From: an uncultured Moraxella sp.
GTDB taxonomy: Bacteria; Pseudomonadota; Gammaproteobacteria; Pseudomonadales; Moraxellaceae
Direction of reading: 5' to 3'
Assembly: GCA_943908405.1 (NCBI GenBank)
Contig: CALTTE010000001.1
Coordinates: 1 to 64,000 of the forward strand
Length of the DNA: 64,000 nucleotides
Below are positions 56,551 to 64,000 of this stretch, piece after piece (positions within the stretch are counted from its first letter, which is position 1; each line of letters begins with the position of its first letter). Under the pieces are notes generated by a model that made no database searches, was not told the DNA's origin, and saw nothing but the letters and a program-made list of their open reading frames with translations. The translations under genes and the position numbers were made by a program.

Positions 56551-58194
56551 CTAAAACCGCTGGCTTAATTCAATAAATACTTTTTGTTTATCATAACGAA
56601 ATAACGGCAAATTGCTGTCCACATTTTGATAACGCCAAGTCAATCGTGGCGTGATACCTGCAATATGCCAACGGCGATTCCAAAGAGAGGCTTGTATACC
56701 GTACTCTTTGTTGTGTTGCACTTTGCCAAAAAAATGTACGCCTTGATACTGTTTATCGGCAAAATCAATACTGGTGCGTGTAGAAAAGCCATTGTGCCAT
56801 TCTTGGGCAACGCCAAGTTTTATCCCTGCTCTAACAAACGAATCGCTGGCATCACGCACATCGGCACGGCTATAATTCACGCCCCCAAACCAAGAACGCT
56901 GTGCATTTGGGCTGTATGCCACATTCCAATTAAAGGCATAATTATTGCCGTTTAAATGCTGGCGGGCAGGGTAATGCTGTTGGTTTATCTCGCTATAAAT
57001 GCCTGTTTGCCAGTTAGGGTTAAGGCGATAAGAAAAATCAACAAATCCGCCGATGTGTTTTGATTGGTTGTCAAAATTTACGTCATTCAACCCGTTAATA
57101 TCGCTGTTTTTGTTGGCAGTGCCATAAATAGAGCGGGCATAAGATAACCCCATAACCGCTGTATGGCGTGCATTTTGATGCCCAAAGCCAAGCGATGCGT
57201 TTGTATTTAATTCATTGTATTTTTGATTATCCCAATAATATTTACCATCAACACCAAGTTTTGTATCCACATAATAGCCATTTTTTAATAGCCATTTTTT
57301 GCCAGCGGATAAGCCCACGCCTACGCCATTGGCTACTTGTGGTTTTTCAGCAACCCAAGACCCGCCAACATTGCTATCTTTGGGGGCGTTGTTGATGTTT
57401 TTATCGCTTAGCCAATTGATGTCGCCGTCTAGCGTCCAAAGATGTTGTTGTTTGATGGCAAGGATATGCTGGTTGATGTATTGAAGTAGTGTGTCATTAT
57501 CGCCAATCTCGCTTAACAGTTTATTAAACTGGTCTTCTGCTGCTCGCCACTGCCTGTCATAAAATAACGCCACCGCCAACCGCAATCGCACAAGCTTGGC
57601 TTCTGGCTCACTGCCCAAAATATCCCGATAAGCCTTGATGGCTTTGGTGTAGTCGCCTGCATTTTCTGCCAACATTGCCATCGCCCATTGCTCCATCAGC
57701 TTGTCTTTGTGGTCATTGGGTAAATCTTGATACAAGGGCAAAAAAAACGCCACATCATCGGCTTTGTTGTAAATCACCGCCGCCGACAACGCCCTAATGA
57801 TAATCTCAGGGTGATTTTTAAGCTCTTGCTTGGTTAAAGACAATGTATTATCTGTTTGAGGCAAAGGCTCACTCAAAGACGATAAATGATTGGCTATGAC
57901 TTGATTGGCAGCGATTGGATTTGGAGTGGCTGGTTTGGGTGTCGCTTTATTCAGTGTACTGTCCAATACTGCACTGTTTAATGTCGTACTGTTTAATGCA
58001 GTACTGTTTAATGCCGTATTTTCCAATACTGACTTATCCAATACTGTTTTTTCCGATACCGTTTTTTCCGATACCATTTTATCTAATGCTGGCTTGTTTA
58101 TCAAAGCGGTATCAACAGCCATTTCATCATTGGCATAGACACAAGACACCCACAACCCCAACAACCCACCCATCATCAAGCCACACTTACCCAT
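56551..58194 (-). CDS. Surface lipoprotein assembly modifier (Slam, DUF560)
   Basis: Slam proteins move lipoproteins such as LbpB or TbpB across the outer membrane to the cell surface. A signal peptide (MGKCGLMMGGLLGLWVSCVYA) is followed by a pentapeptide repeat region (about residues 42-81), a periplasmic TPR-like helical part (about 110-260; AENAGDYTKAIKAYRDILG) and a 14-strand barrel of the DUF560 family ending in FIELSQRF. The gene lies downstream of the TonB receptor, as the M. catarrhalis lbpB-lbpA-orf3 order. ATG 58194 follows GGGGGTGTG. Confidence 0.9.
   Translation of the reverse strand: MGKCGLMMGGLLGLWVSCVYANDEMAVDTALINKPALDKMVSEKTVSEKTVLDKSVLENTALNSTALNSTTLNSAVLDSTLNKATPKPATPNPIAANQVIANHLSSLSEPLPQTDNTLSLTKQELKNHPEIIIRALSAAVIYNKADDVAFFLPLYQDLPNDHKDKLMEQWAMAMLAENAGDYTKAIKAYRDILGSEPEAKLVRLRLAVALFYDRQWRAAEDQFNKLLSEIGDNDTLLQYINQHILAIKQQHLWTLDGDINWLSDKNINNAPKDSNVGGSWVAEKPQVANGVGVGLSAGKKWLLKNGYYVDTKLGVDGKYYWDNQKYNELNTNASLGFGHQNARHTAVMGLSYARSIYGTANKNSDINGLNDVNFDNQSKHIGGFVDFSYRLNPNWQTGIYSEINQQHYPARQHLNGNNYAFNWNVAYSPNAQRSWFGGVNYSRADVRDASDSFVRAGIKLGVAQEWHNGFSTRTSIDFADKQYQGVHFFGKVQHNKEYGIQASLWNRRWHIAGITPRLTWRYQNVDSNLPLFRYDKQKVFIELSQRF
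57955..58074 (-). repeat. Pentapeptide-encoding repeat in the Slam N-terminus
   Basis: Eight 15-base units encode VSEKT, VSEKT, VLDKS, VLENT, ALNST, ALNST, TLNSA and VLDST. DNA units are partly identical (for example ACTGTTTAATGCCGT-like), so copy number could change by slippage without breaking the frame. The A/V-L-x-x-T pattern resembles the pentapeptide repeat A(D/N)LxX. Confidence 0.85.
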
Positions 58195-58365
58195 CACACC
58201 CCCAATTGTTAATGCTTTAGCATCTAGATATTTTAACTTAGCACCGCTTATCTTTTTTGTATCAAAGTTACGTTAAGCGGTCATTTAATTATCACTTATT
58301 CAATTATCACTTATTTAATCGCTTGGGCTTAATGCCAAACTTACCACCCAACCCACCAAAATCCG

Positions 58366-61300
58366 CTAAAACTTTGCCTCTAAGGCAAGGCTAAAATGAC
58401 GACCAGGGGCAGCATAGCGTAACGCACTGCCTGCCGATTCTGGATTAACCGCATTGACCGATGACTGACGTATTGCCTCCCAAGTGCTGTATTTATAATC
58501 AAGCAAATTATAAACACTACCACGCACGGTAACGTTATCATTGATATGCCAGTAGCCTGACACGTCGTAGATATACCAAGGCTTGCTAATCAATCGGGTT
58601 GCCGAGATGTTGTTTTTAACGCTACCTGTTTTTTGGGCAATCACCTCATTGGTGTTTTTTGCTTCAGAATAGGTTAAATTCAAATCACCACCCCACTTAT
58701 CATCAGGGCTATCATAACCAAGCCCTACCACATAGCGGGCAGGCTGTAGCGAGTCCAAAAGCGGGGCATTGGTATAAACAAAGCCTGGCTTGACTGAGGT
58801 TTTTTTAACTTGGATTTTGTTGTGAGCGATGGTGCTATAAAGCCCATCAGGGAATTTATCCGACAAATAATGCCAATCAATTTTGCCCAATATATTAAAG
58901 CCCGTCAAATGAGCATCTTGCAGGTTATAATAACCATTGTCTTTGGCAGGTTCTGAAATATCGGGTCTATATTCTGCTGTGGTAATCAAATCTTTGTAAC
59001 GATTGTCAAAATAGCTAAGCTCAATATTGGCAAAATCATTGGAAACACGCACGCCAAACTCTTGGTTGCTTGCTTTTTCTGGGGATAATTTTGAGACGTA
59101 TTGCTGTTCTACACTGACAGGATTACTGGGGTCAAATGCTGCTCGCCGACCAAACAATTCATAAAAGGCGGGCACTCTAAAGCCATTAGAATAACGATAC
59201 GACAAGGCAATATTATCGGTTGCCTTAAATACCGCCCCAGCATTCCAAGACAAATTGTTGTATTTACCTGTGCCAGTGAATTTGTCTTTTGACTCAAATT
59301 GATGAACATCATAACGCAACCCAACGCCCAAATTAAAGCGGTTGATACGCATTTGATGCTTAAGACCCAAAAAGGCATTATGTCCTGTGATGGTGCGTGT
59401 TGTACAATCGGTCAGTCCAATCCCTTTGTCTTTACAATAATTGGTGCGGTGTATCGCAATCGGTGCTGGCTCATAAATTTTAGGATTGTCAAAACTACCA
59501 CCACCTGTACTACCATCAGCCTTGACCACCTCTTGCCAAATGGGCTGATAGTTATCACGCCCTGGATATTTGCCAGCGTGTGCCGATTCAGCAAAAAAAT
59601 CGCCCCGATACAAGTTGGATTCAAACTTATCAAGCCCCGCCAACAAATCCACCTGATGACTGGTATCCCCTAAGCTAAATTTTTTGTCCAATGACGCTTT
59701 AAATAAATTATGCGATTCTTGATAAGTATTGCGATGCGATTGATAAGACGACCAAGGTTTGTCCACGCTAGCACGGCAATTTTTATCAAAGGTGGGATAA
59801 TCAGAACAGCGGTGCTCGTGAAACTTTGTGCTTAAATCAATGGTTTGTCTATCAAAGCTTGCTTTGGCATTGTCAAAAAAAGCGTTATCGGCATTGTTGT
59901 ATTGATAATAAAGACCCGCTCTTGATTTGTCGTGATGTTCATCATAATAAACAGCAGTGCTGTAGATGGGTACTCTAGCAAAGGGCAAGGTTTCCCAAAG
60001 AATACCTTCATTGACATTATTACCTGTATATATGCCATGGTGATTTTGAATACGATCAAAGCGTTTGGCCTCACTTGGGGTGATATAGGACGCTCTTGTT
60101 TTGTCCTGAATGTCGTATTGTTGCTGGGTTTTTTCAAATACCGCCCCCAAATACTGCTTATCGGTCAAATAATAACCCCCTTTGAACAGTACAGACTTTG
60201 ATTGATAGTCCATTGGATTGGGCAATAAGCGTCCAGCCCCAGTATAATCTTTGGCACTGACTTGCTCGGTTTTGTGTTGCATACTGTCATAAATCGCCTG
60301 CTCTTTGGCGGTAAAGGGAGGGCTTAGTCTTGGTTCATCTGGTGTGTCTTTGGTTGTCTCTGCTTTGGGTTTTGGGGTGCAACCTTGTAGATTGACAGGG
60401 TCGGTGCATTCTTGCCTCAACACAAACCAGCCATTTTTTAATAGCTCTTGTTGTGTGCCCACTCGCTTATCAAAAGGAGAACGAGGTCTTAAATCATAAG
60501 GGGAGGCATAAGCACCCACGCTTGTGATACTTTGTTTAAATGCATCAATCGCTTTATGGGCTTTGGTTTCTTGACCTTTGCGGTGGGTAAGCTGTATCAA
60601 GCCATCAAACTGTCCCGATCTGCCAGCCACACCAACACTATTGAGCCATTGGTTGTTTTTGCTACTGTAGGCAGTTTTGGCATCAACGCCCCAATTTTTA
60701 TCATCGCTAAGAATGTCTTTGGCTTCTTTGGTGCGAAAAGCCACCGCTCCACCCAAAGCACCGCTACCAAAATCCGATGATGACGCCCCTTTGCTCAATT
60801 CAACCGAACGGATATTTTCATACTCAATCTCATTGATTGCCCCGCCATTGGCGTTGTTGCTGTCATCAAGATAAGAATGCTCGGTAATATATGATTGAGC
60901 TTGTGCCAAGCCATCTACCTGCACGGCAACACGATTGCGATCCACGCCACGAACAGAATAACCACTAGACGCCCCACGACCCTGCTCCACCACCGCAACA
61001 CCTGGGTCATAGCGAGCCAAATCACGAATACCCAGCACTTGGGCTTTATTCAAATCATCAGATGACTTGACTATTTTTCCAAGCCCCGTTACTTCGGTGC
61101 TGGTACGTCCTATTTTGTCGCTAACGGTTACTTGCAAGCTTTGCAATACAACTGGATTGCTTTGGGCTGGGTTATTTGGCGTGGCATTGCTTTGGGTATC
61201 CGATGGTAAATGGCTTTGTGGTGGGGTTAGGCTTTGTGCGGAGTCGGATTGGACAGATTGCACAGGGGCAAAGGCTGTCTGTGCCGCTTGGGCTGATACT

Positions 61301-61407
61301 ACGATTGCCCCACTTGCCGACAAAATCGCCAAAGACATTGCTTTTTTCTTAAAAATTTGTTGCTTAAATGACTTGGCTTGACAGACAAAACAACAATGAT
61401 AAGACAT
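58366..61407 (-). CDS. lbpA: TonB-dependent lactoferrin/transferrin receptor (LbpA/TbpA family)
   Basis: A 1013-residue outer-membrane receptor that extracts iron from host lactoferrin or transferrin with its lipoprotein partner. Signal sequence ends near AQAAQTA; TonB box-like LQSLQVTVSDKIG (about 88-100); plug with LARYDPGVAVVEQGRGASSG, VRGVDRNRVAVQVDGLAQAQ and SVELSKGASSSDFGSGALGG; then a long barrel with large loops, ending GRHFSLALEAKF. Gene order lipoprotein-receptor-Slam favours LbpA; TbpA cannot be excluded by sequence alone. The N-terminal extension before the signal core (about 22 residues, three Cys) is unusual. Confidence 0.9.
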   Translation of the reverse strand: MSYHCCFVCQAKSFKQQIFKKKAMSLAILSASGAIVVSAQAAQTAFAPVQSVQSDSAQSLTPPQSHLPSDTQSNATPNNPAQSNPVVLQSLQVTVSDKIGRTSTEVTGLGKIVKSSDDLNKAQVLGIRDLARYDPGVAVVEQGRGASSGYSVRGVDRNRVAVQVDGLAQAQSYITEHSYLDDSNNANGGAINEIEYENIRSVELSKGASSSDFGSGALGGAVAFRTKEAKDILSDDKNWGVDAKTAYSSKNNQWLNSVGVAGRSGQFDGLIQLTHRKGQETKAHKAIDAFKQSITSVGAYASPYDLRPRSPFDKRVGTQQELLKNGWFVLRQECTDPVNLQGCTPKPKAETTKDTPDEPRLSPPFTAKEQAIYDSMQHKTEQVSAKDYTGAGRLLPNPMDYQSKSVLFKGGYYLTDKQYLGAVFEKTQQQYDIQDKTRASYITPSEAKRFDRIQNHHGIYTGNNVNEGILWETLPFARVPIYSTAVYYDEHHDKSRAGLYYQYNNADNAFFDNAKASFDRQTIDLSTKFHEHRCSDYPTFDKNCRASVDKPWSSYQSHRNTYQESHNLFKASLDKKFSLGDTSHQVDLLAGLDKFESNLYRGDFFAESAHAGKYPGRDNYQPIWQEVVKADGSTGGGSFDNPKIYEPAPIAIHRTNYCKDKGIGLTDCTTRTITGHNAFLGLKHQMRINRFNLGVGLRYDVHQFESKDKFTGTGKYNNLSWNAGAVFKATDNIALSYRYSNGFRVPAFYELFGRRAAFDPSNPVSVEQQYVSKLSPEKASNQEFGVRVSNDFANIELSYFDNRYKDLITTAEYRPDISEPAKDNGYYNLQDAHLTGFNILGKIDWHYLSDKFPDGLYSTIAHNKIQVKKTSVKPGFVYTNAPLLDSLQPARYVVGLGYDSPDDKWGGDLNLTYSEAKNTNEVIAQKTGSVKNNISATRLISKPWYIYDVSGYWHINDNVTVRGSVYNLLDYKYSTWEAIRQSSVNAVNPESAGSALRYAAPGRHFSLALEAKF

Positions 61408-61839
61408 ACAATTACTCGCTAATTTAATAGATCTGATTTGATAAATAACCTGATTTGATAGACCCTAATTGAATAGATAAAGTGCCAATATCAGCTATCA
61501 GCACTTAATAATTTAAATGACATTGAGTAACGCCAGCTTGATAAATTGGCTTGACATAAAGACTTAGTATCATCAAGACTTAGTATCTTGACATAAAGAC
61601 TTAATATAAAAACTTACTATAAAAACAAGGGTTTGGTAACGCCGAACTTATTTGGCTAACTGTTCAGGTGCAATGGGCAATCAGGCACAATGGGTAATAG
61701 CGATAATTGCCAATACCATTTACATAATATCTTACATAACGTCTTATAACATCAATTTGCAAATGCCAATTTATCAAAATATTACCCAAACACAACTACC
61801 CAAACACAGTTACTTACATACAGTTACTGGCTAACACTT
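61408..61839. other. Spacer between receptor and lipoprotein genes with direct repeats
   Basis: CATAAAGACTTAGTATC, CAAGACTTAGTATC and ACATAAAGACTTAATAT recur at about 61552-61625. A short duplicated GGCTAACACTTT pair sits near 61830-61850 at the lipoprotein stop. No gene is visible. It could still be one transcript, or hold a second promoter for lbpA. Confidence 0.5.
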
Positions 61840-63789
61840 TTACCGGCTAACACTTTGCTGTTTTTTTGCACCAAATACACCGCTAATTTTATCTTTTTTA
61901 TCATCGGTGTTGTCGCTACTAAAATAACCGCCCAGTTCCACCGCATTTGGTCCATAAAATCCACCATTGACCTTGCCAGACAATTGCACGCCATTACCTG
62001 TGGCGGTATCCAAAATAAAGCCTTTATCATTGGTTTTAAAGCTGGCACTAAAGCCATTGGCATCAATTTTACCGTTTTCAATCATAATACTGGGTTTTGC
62101 CCCATTATTTTGATACAGCGACCCTGTCAGGGTTTTGGCACCAAAATCAACATCAAACATCGCCTTAGCACCTGATTGTCCTTGGACTGGCGACACGCTA
62201 CCTGCTTGGTTGCTGGCATTTAGCACATAAGCCTCCCAAGTGCCTTGATATTTTGCTTTAGCATTTTGTGCCATCATCTCTTTTAAGGACGTACGCTCGC
62301 CTGTCAAGAATAAATGGGCGTTGCTTTTTTGGTCATTTGCTTCAAAGAAATAATTACCAAACTTAAGATAGCTTAAATTACTACAACAGGCATTGATAAT
62401 TAAATTGCTGTCATTGCGAGCGTTTGGGTATTTTTTGTTTTGTACAAATGGATTGTCTTGGCTGTCTTTATCAGGCAATAACGAATAAGACTTGCCATCA
62501 ATCACCAGTTTGGTGGCATCGCCAAAGGTATCCATCTGCTCGGCGGTTGTATTAAAGCCATCGGTTTCTTTGGCGTCAATACCAGCAAACTGCACCGCAT
62601 CAAAGGCTTTGGTGGTTTTGGCGATATCGTTCTCACTGGCAAATTTATCGCCTGTGTGCTGACGAGCAGCAAAGACAGCAAATAATGAATTGTCCTTCGC
62701 CAAAAACTTGCCTGCCAACTCTTCGGCATTATCGCCAAAAAATCCGCCCTCTAGTGTATCAGAATCTTGACCAAAAAATGCATCATCGGATTTACTTGCT
62801 TTTGCTACTCCCACAAAGCGATTGCCTTGTAATTTGGCATCAATACTATAGCGGTCTATTTTTTCATCAGTGCCTTTATTACGAACCAGCTTGCCTGTTA
62901 AACTTTTTTCACCAAAATTTACCGAAAATTGGCTTTCGTGGCTGACAGGTTCAGTTTTGTTATTGGTTCTTAGGCGTGTATCATCTGGTGAGGATTCCAT
63001 CATTGATAAGGCACTGTAGCGACTGCCAGGCTCATCTTTGTATCCGTGGTTGCTTGCAATGCCTTCAATTGGAAAATTACGTCCTTTTTTAGCATCGGTA
63101 GCAAAGTCCCAAGTACCTTTGTAGCTTACTGTTTGCTCATCAGGCAGCGATTTGGCAGGATTTTTACCTTGATAAAACACAAAGCCCTCCATTCCACGCC
63201 ATACTGTTTTAGGCGGTGTACTCCCTTTAGGGTCAGCACTAAAATTTATCGCTTGCTTGGTCAGTGTATTAGCAATCCAGCCCGATTTAACAAACTGCAT
63301 ATATTCACGATTACGACTGGGATAAAAATTATCACGGTGATTATGCGTGCCAGCGATTTGGGTTGGATCATCTCCTTGGGCATCATTGGCACGCTCGCTG
63401 GCGGTTAATTTTTGAATATGCTGTTGATTAATCTTTTCTGGGTCAGCATTGATGGCTATAATATTGTCGCCATCAAATGCTATATGGGTTTTCGTGGCTT
63501 CTGAATGCATATTGTTCTCAAGCAATGCCACTTCATAGCCCAAGGCTGGCTGCATAATCTTTGCCACTTCTTCTTGGGTGCGAGGCGGTGTTGGCACGTC
63601 CTGCAATTGTGGCTCGGCAGGGGTATTTGTCGTTCCTGCGTTAATATTATTATTAGGTTGTGAGGTATTGGGCAACTCAATCGCTGTTGATCCAAAATCA
63701 CCTTGACCTGTGGCACAAGCCGTCATCAAAAGCGTAACCGATAATGCCAAAGTAGAGCGAACAAATGCCGAGCGAACAAATATAGTCAT
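61840..63789 (-). CDS. lbpB: Surface lipoprotein binding lactoferrin or transferrin (LbpB/TbpB family)
   Basis: A bilobed surface lipoprotein that captures host iron-loaded protein. Lipobox LMTAC places the lipid-anchored Cys at residue 25. The N-lobe barrel has VNFGEKSLTGKLVRNKG and EGGFFGDNAEELAGKFLA, the C-lobe barrel VDFGAKTLTGSLYQN and NGGFYGPNAVELGGYFSSDN, with the conserved ACCSNLSYLKFGNYF before it. At 649 residues it is TbpB-sized and lacks the long acidic C-lobe insertion typical of LbpB, while gene order supports LbpB. AGGACGGCT precedes the ATG. Confidence 0.85.
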   Translation of the reverse strand: MTIFVRSAFVRSTLALSVTLLMTACATGQGDFGSTAIELPNTSQPNNNINAGTTNTPAEPQLQDVPTPPRTQEEVAKIMQPALGYEVALLENNMHSEATKTHIAFDGDNIIAINADPEKINQQHIQKLTASERANDAQGDDPTQIAGTHNHRDNFYPSRNREYMQFVKSGWIANTLTKQAINFSADPKGSTPPKTVWRGMEGFVFYQGKNPAKSLPDEQTVSYKGTWDFATDAKKGRNFPIEGIASNHGYKDEPGSRYSALSMMESSPDDTRLRTNNKTEPVSHESQFSVNFGEKSLTGKLVRNKGTDEKIDRYSIDAKLQGNRFVGVAKASKSDDAFFGQDSDTLEGGFFGDNAEELAGKFLAKDNSLFAVFAARQHTGDKFASENDIAKTTKAFDAVQFAGIDAKETDGFNTTAEQMDTFGDATKLVIDGKSYSLLPDKDSQDNPFVQNKKYPNARNDSNLIINACCSNLSYLKFGNYFFEANDQKSNAHLFLTGERTSLKEMMAQNAKAKYQGTWEAYVLNASNQAGSVSPVQGQSGAKAMFDVDFGAKTLTGSLYQNNGAKPSIMIENGKIDANGFSASFKTNDKGFILDTATGNGVQLSGKVNGGFYGPNAVELGGYFSSDNTDDKKDKISGVFGAKKQQSVSR

Positions 63790-63821
63790 AGCCGTCCTTT
63801 AAAATAAAAAAATAAGAGTAA

Positions 63822-63842
63822 ATGATAATTGTTATTATTTTA
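63822..63842 (-). promoter_or_regulatory. Fur-box-like operator before the lipoprotein gene
   Basis: AATGATAATTGTTATTATTT is close to the Fur consensus, and stands about 35 bases upstream of the lipoprotein ATG. It implies iron repression of the whole receptor operon. Confidence 0.72.
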
Positions 63843-64000
63843 ATAAAATTAAATTGTAATTGCACTTTATAATTTGTAACTTTTTGTAAAGTTTGCTCAA
63901 TTTTTGCTTAATTAAAGAAGCGTTTTTAAAGAGCAATTTTGACGGTATTTATTGACAATATTTAACTGTTTTTTAAAACGCTTGTTAAACCCATTCTTTT

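Overview
The window looks like a chromosomal segment of a low-GC gammaproteobacterium of the family Moraxellaceae, most likely the genus Moraxella. I infer this from the lbpB-lbpA-slam gene order, the AT-rich intergenic DNA filled with short decayed repeats, and the mix of housekeeping genes. I ran no search, so the species is open.

Layout. 1-9 kb is core: pnp and rpsO, dnaJ-dapB, a thiol peroxidase, tcdA and a TatD nuclease. 9-14.7 kb holds a small membrane protein, an H-NS-like protein, a 5'-nucleotidase, a porin, an exported protein and an FKBP lipoprotein. 14.9-22.9 kb is a seven-gene haem-uptake operon read leftward from a Fur-box-like site: ChaN-like protein, TonB-dependent receptor, TonB, HmuS-like haem-handling protein, HmuT, HmuU, HmuV. 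23-36.3 kb is tex, an orphan OmpR-type regulator, a CNNM/CBS protein, an unusual OmpA-domain protein, a rhomboid protease, a phosphatase, purE and purK.

36.4-38.9 kb is a wrecked locus. The two ends of a type I restriction specificity gene (hsdS) flank an IS1-like element, a YiaA-like gene, a decayed small gene and a short internally deleted copy of the same IS. 39-42.5 kb returns to core genes (YaiI-like, AI-2E transporter family, pdxB, dgkA). 42.5-47.1 kb is a compact AT-rich operon: a CrfC/RdcA-like dynamin GTPase, a partner of YjcZ/RdcB type and a patatin-like phospholipase. 47.3-51.7 kb has two Nudix hydrolases, rimI and pepD.

A tRNA-Ser(GGA) at 51.9 kb borders an accessory segment (52.5-56.5 kb). 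Four near-overlapping genes there encode a glycine-zipper membrane protein, a ~150-residue unknown, a YkgJ-type cysteine-cluster protein and a HEPN protein with an RNQIVH motif. An HTH regulator lies upstream and an XRE regulator beyond it. This is my best candidate for an undescribed, possibly defensive, system; the dynamin-phospholipase operon is the second. The window closes (56.5-63.8 kb) with the host-iron piracy operon: a transferrin/lactoferrin-binding surface lipoprotein, its TonB-dependent receptor and the Slam translocator, again behind a Fur-box-like site.

The haem operon and the lactoferrin/transferrin operon are both iron-acquisition systems, probably both Fur-controlled. TonB from the haem operon may energise both receptors; exbB and exbD are not in the window.
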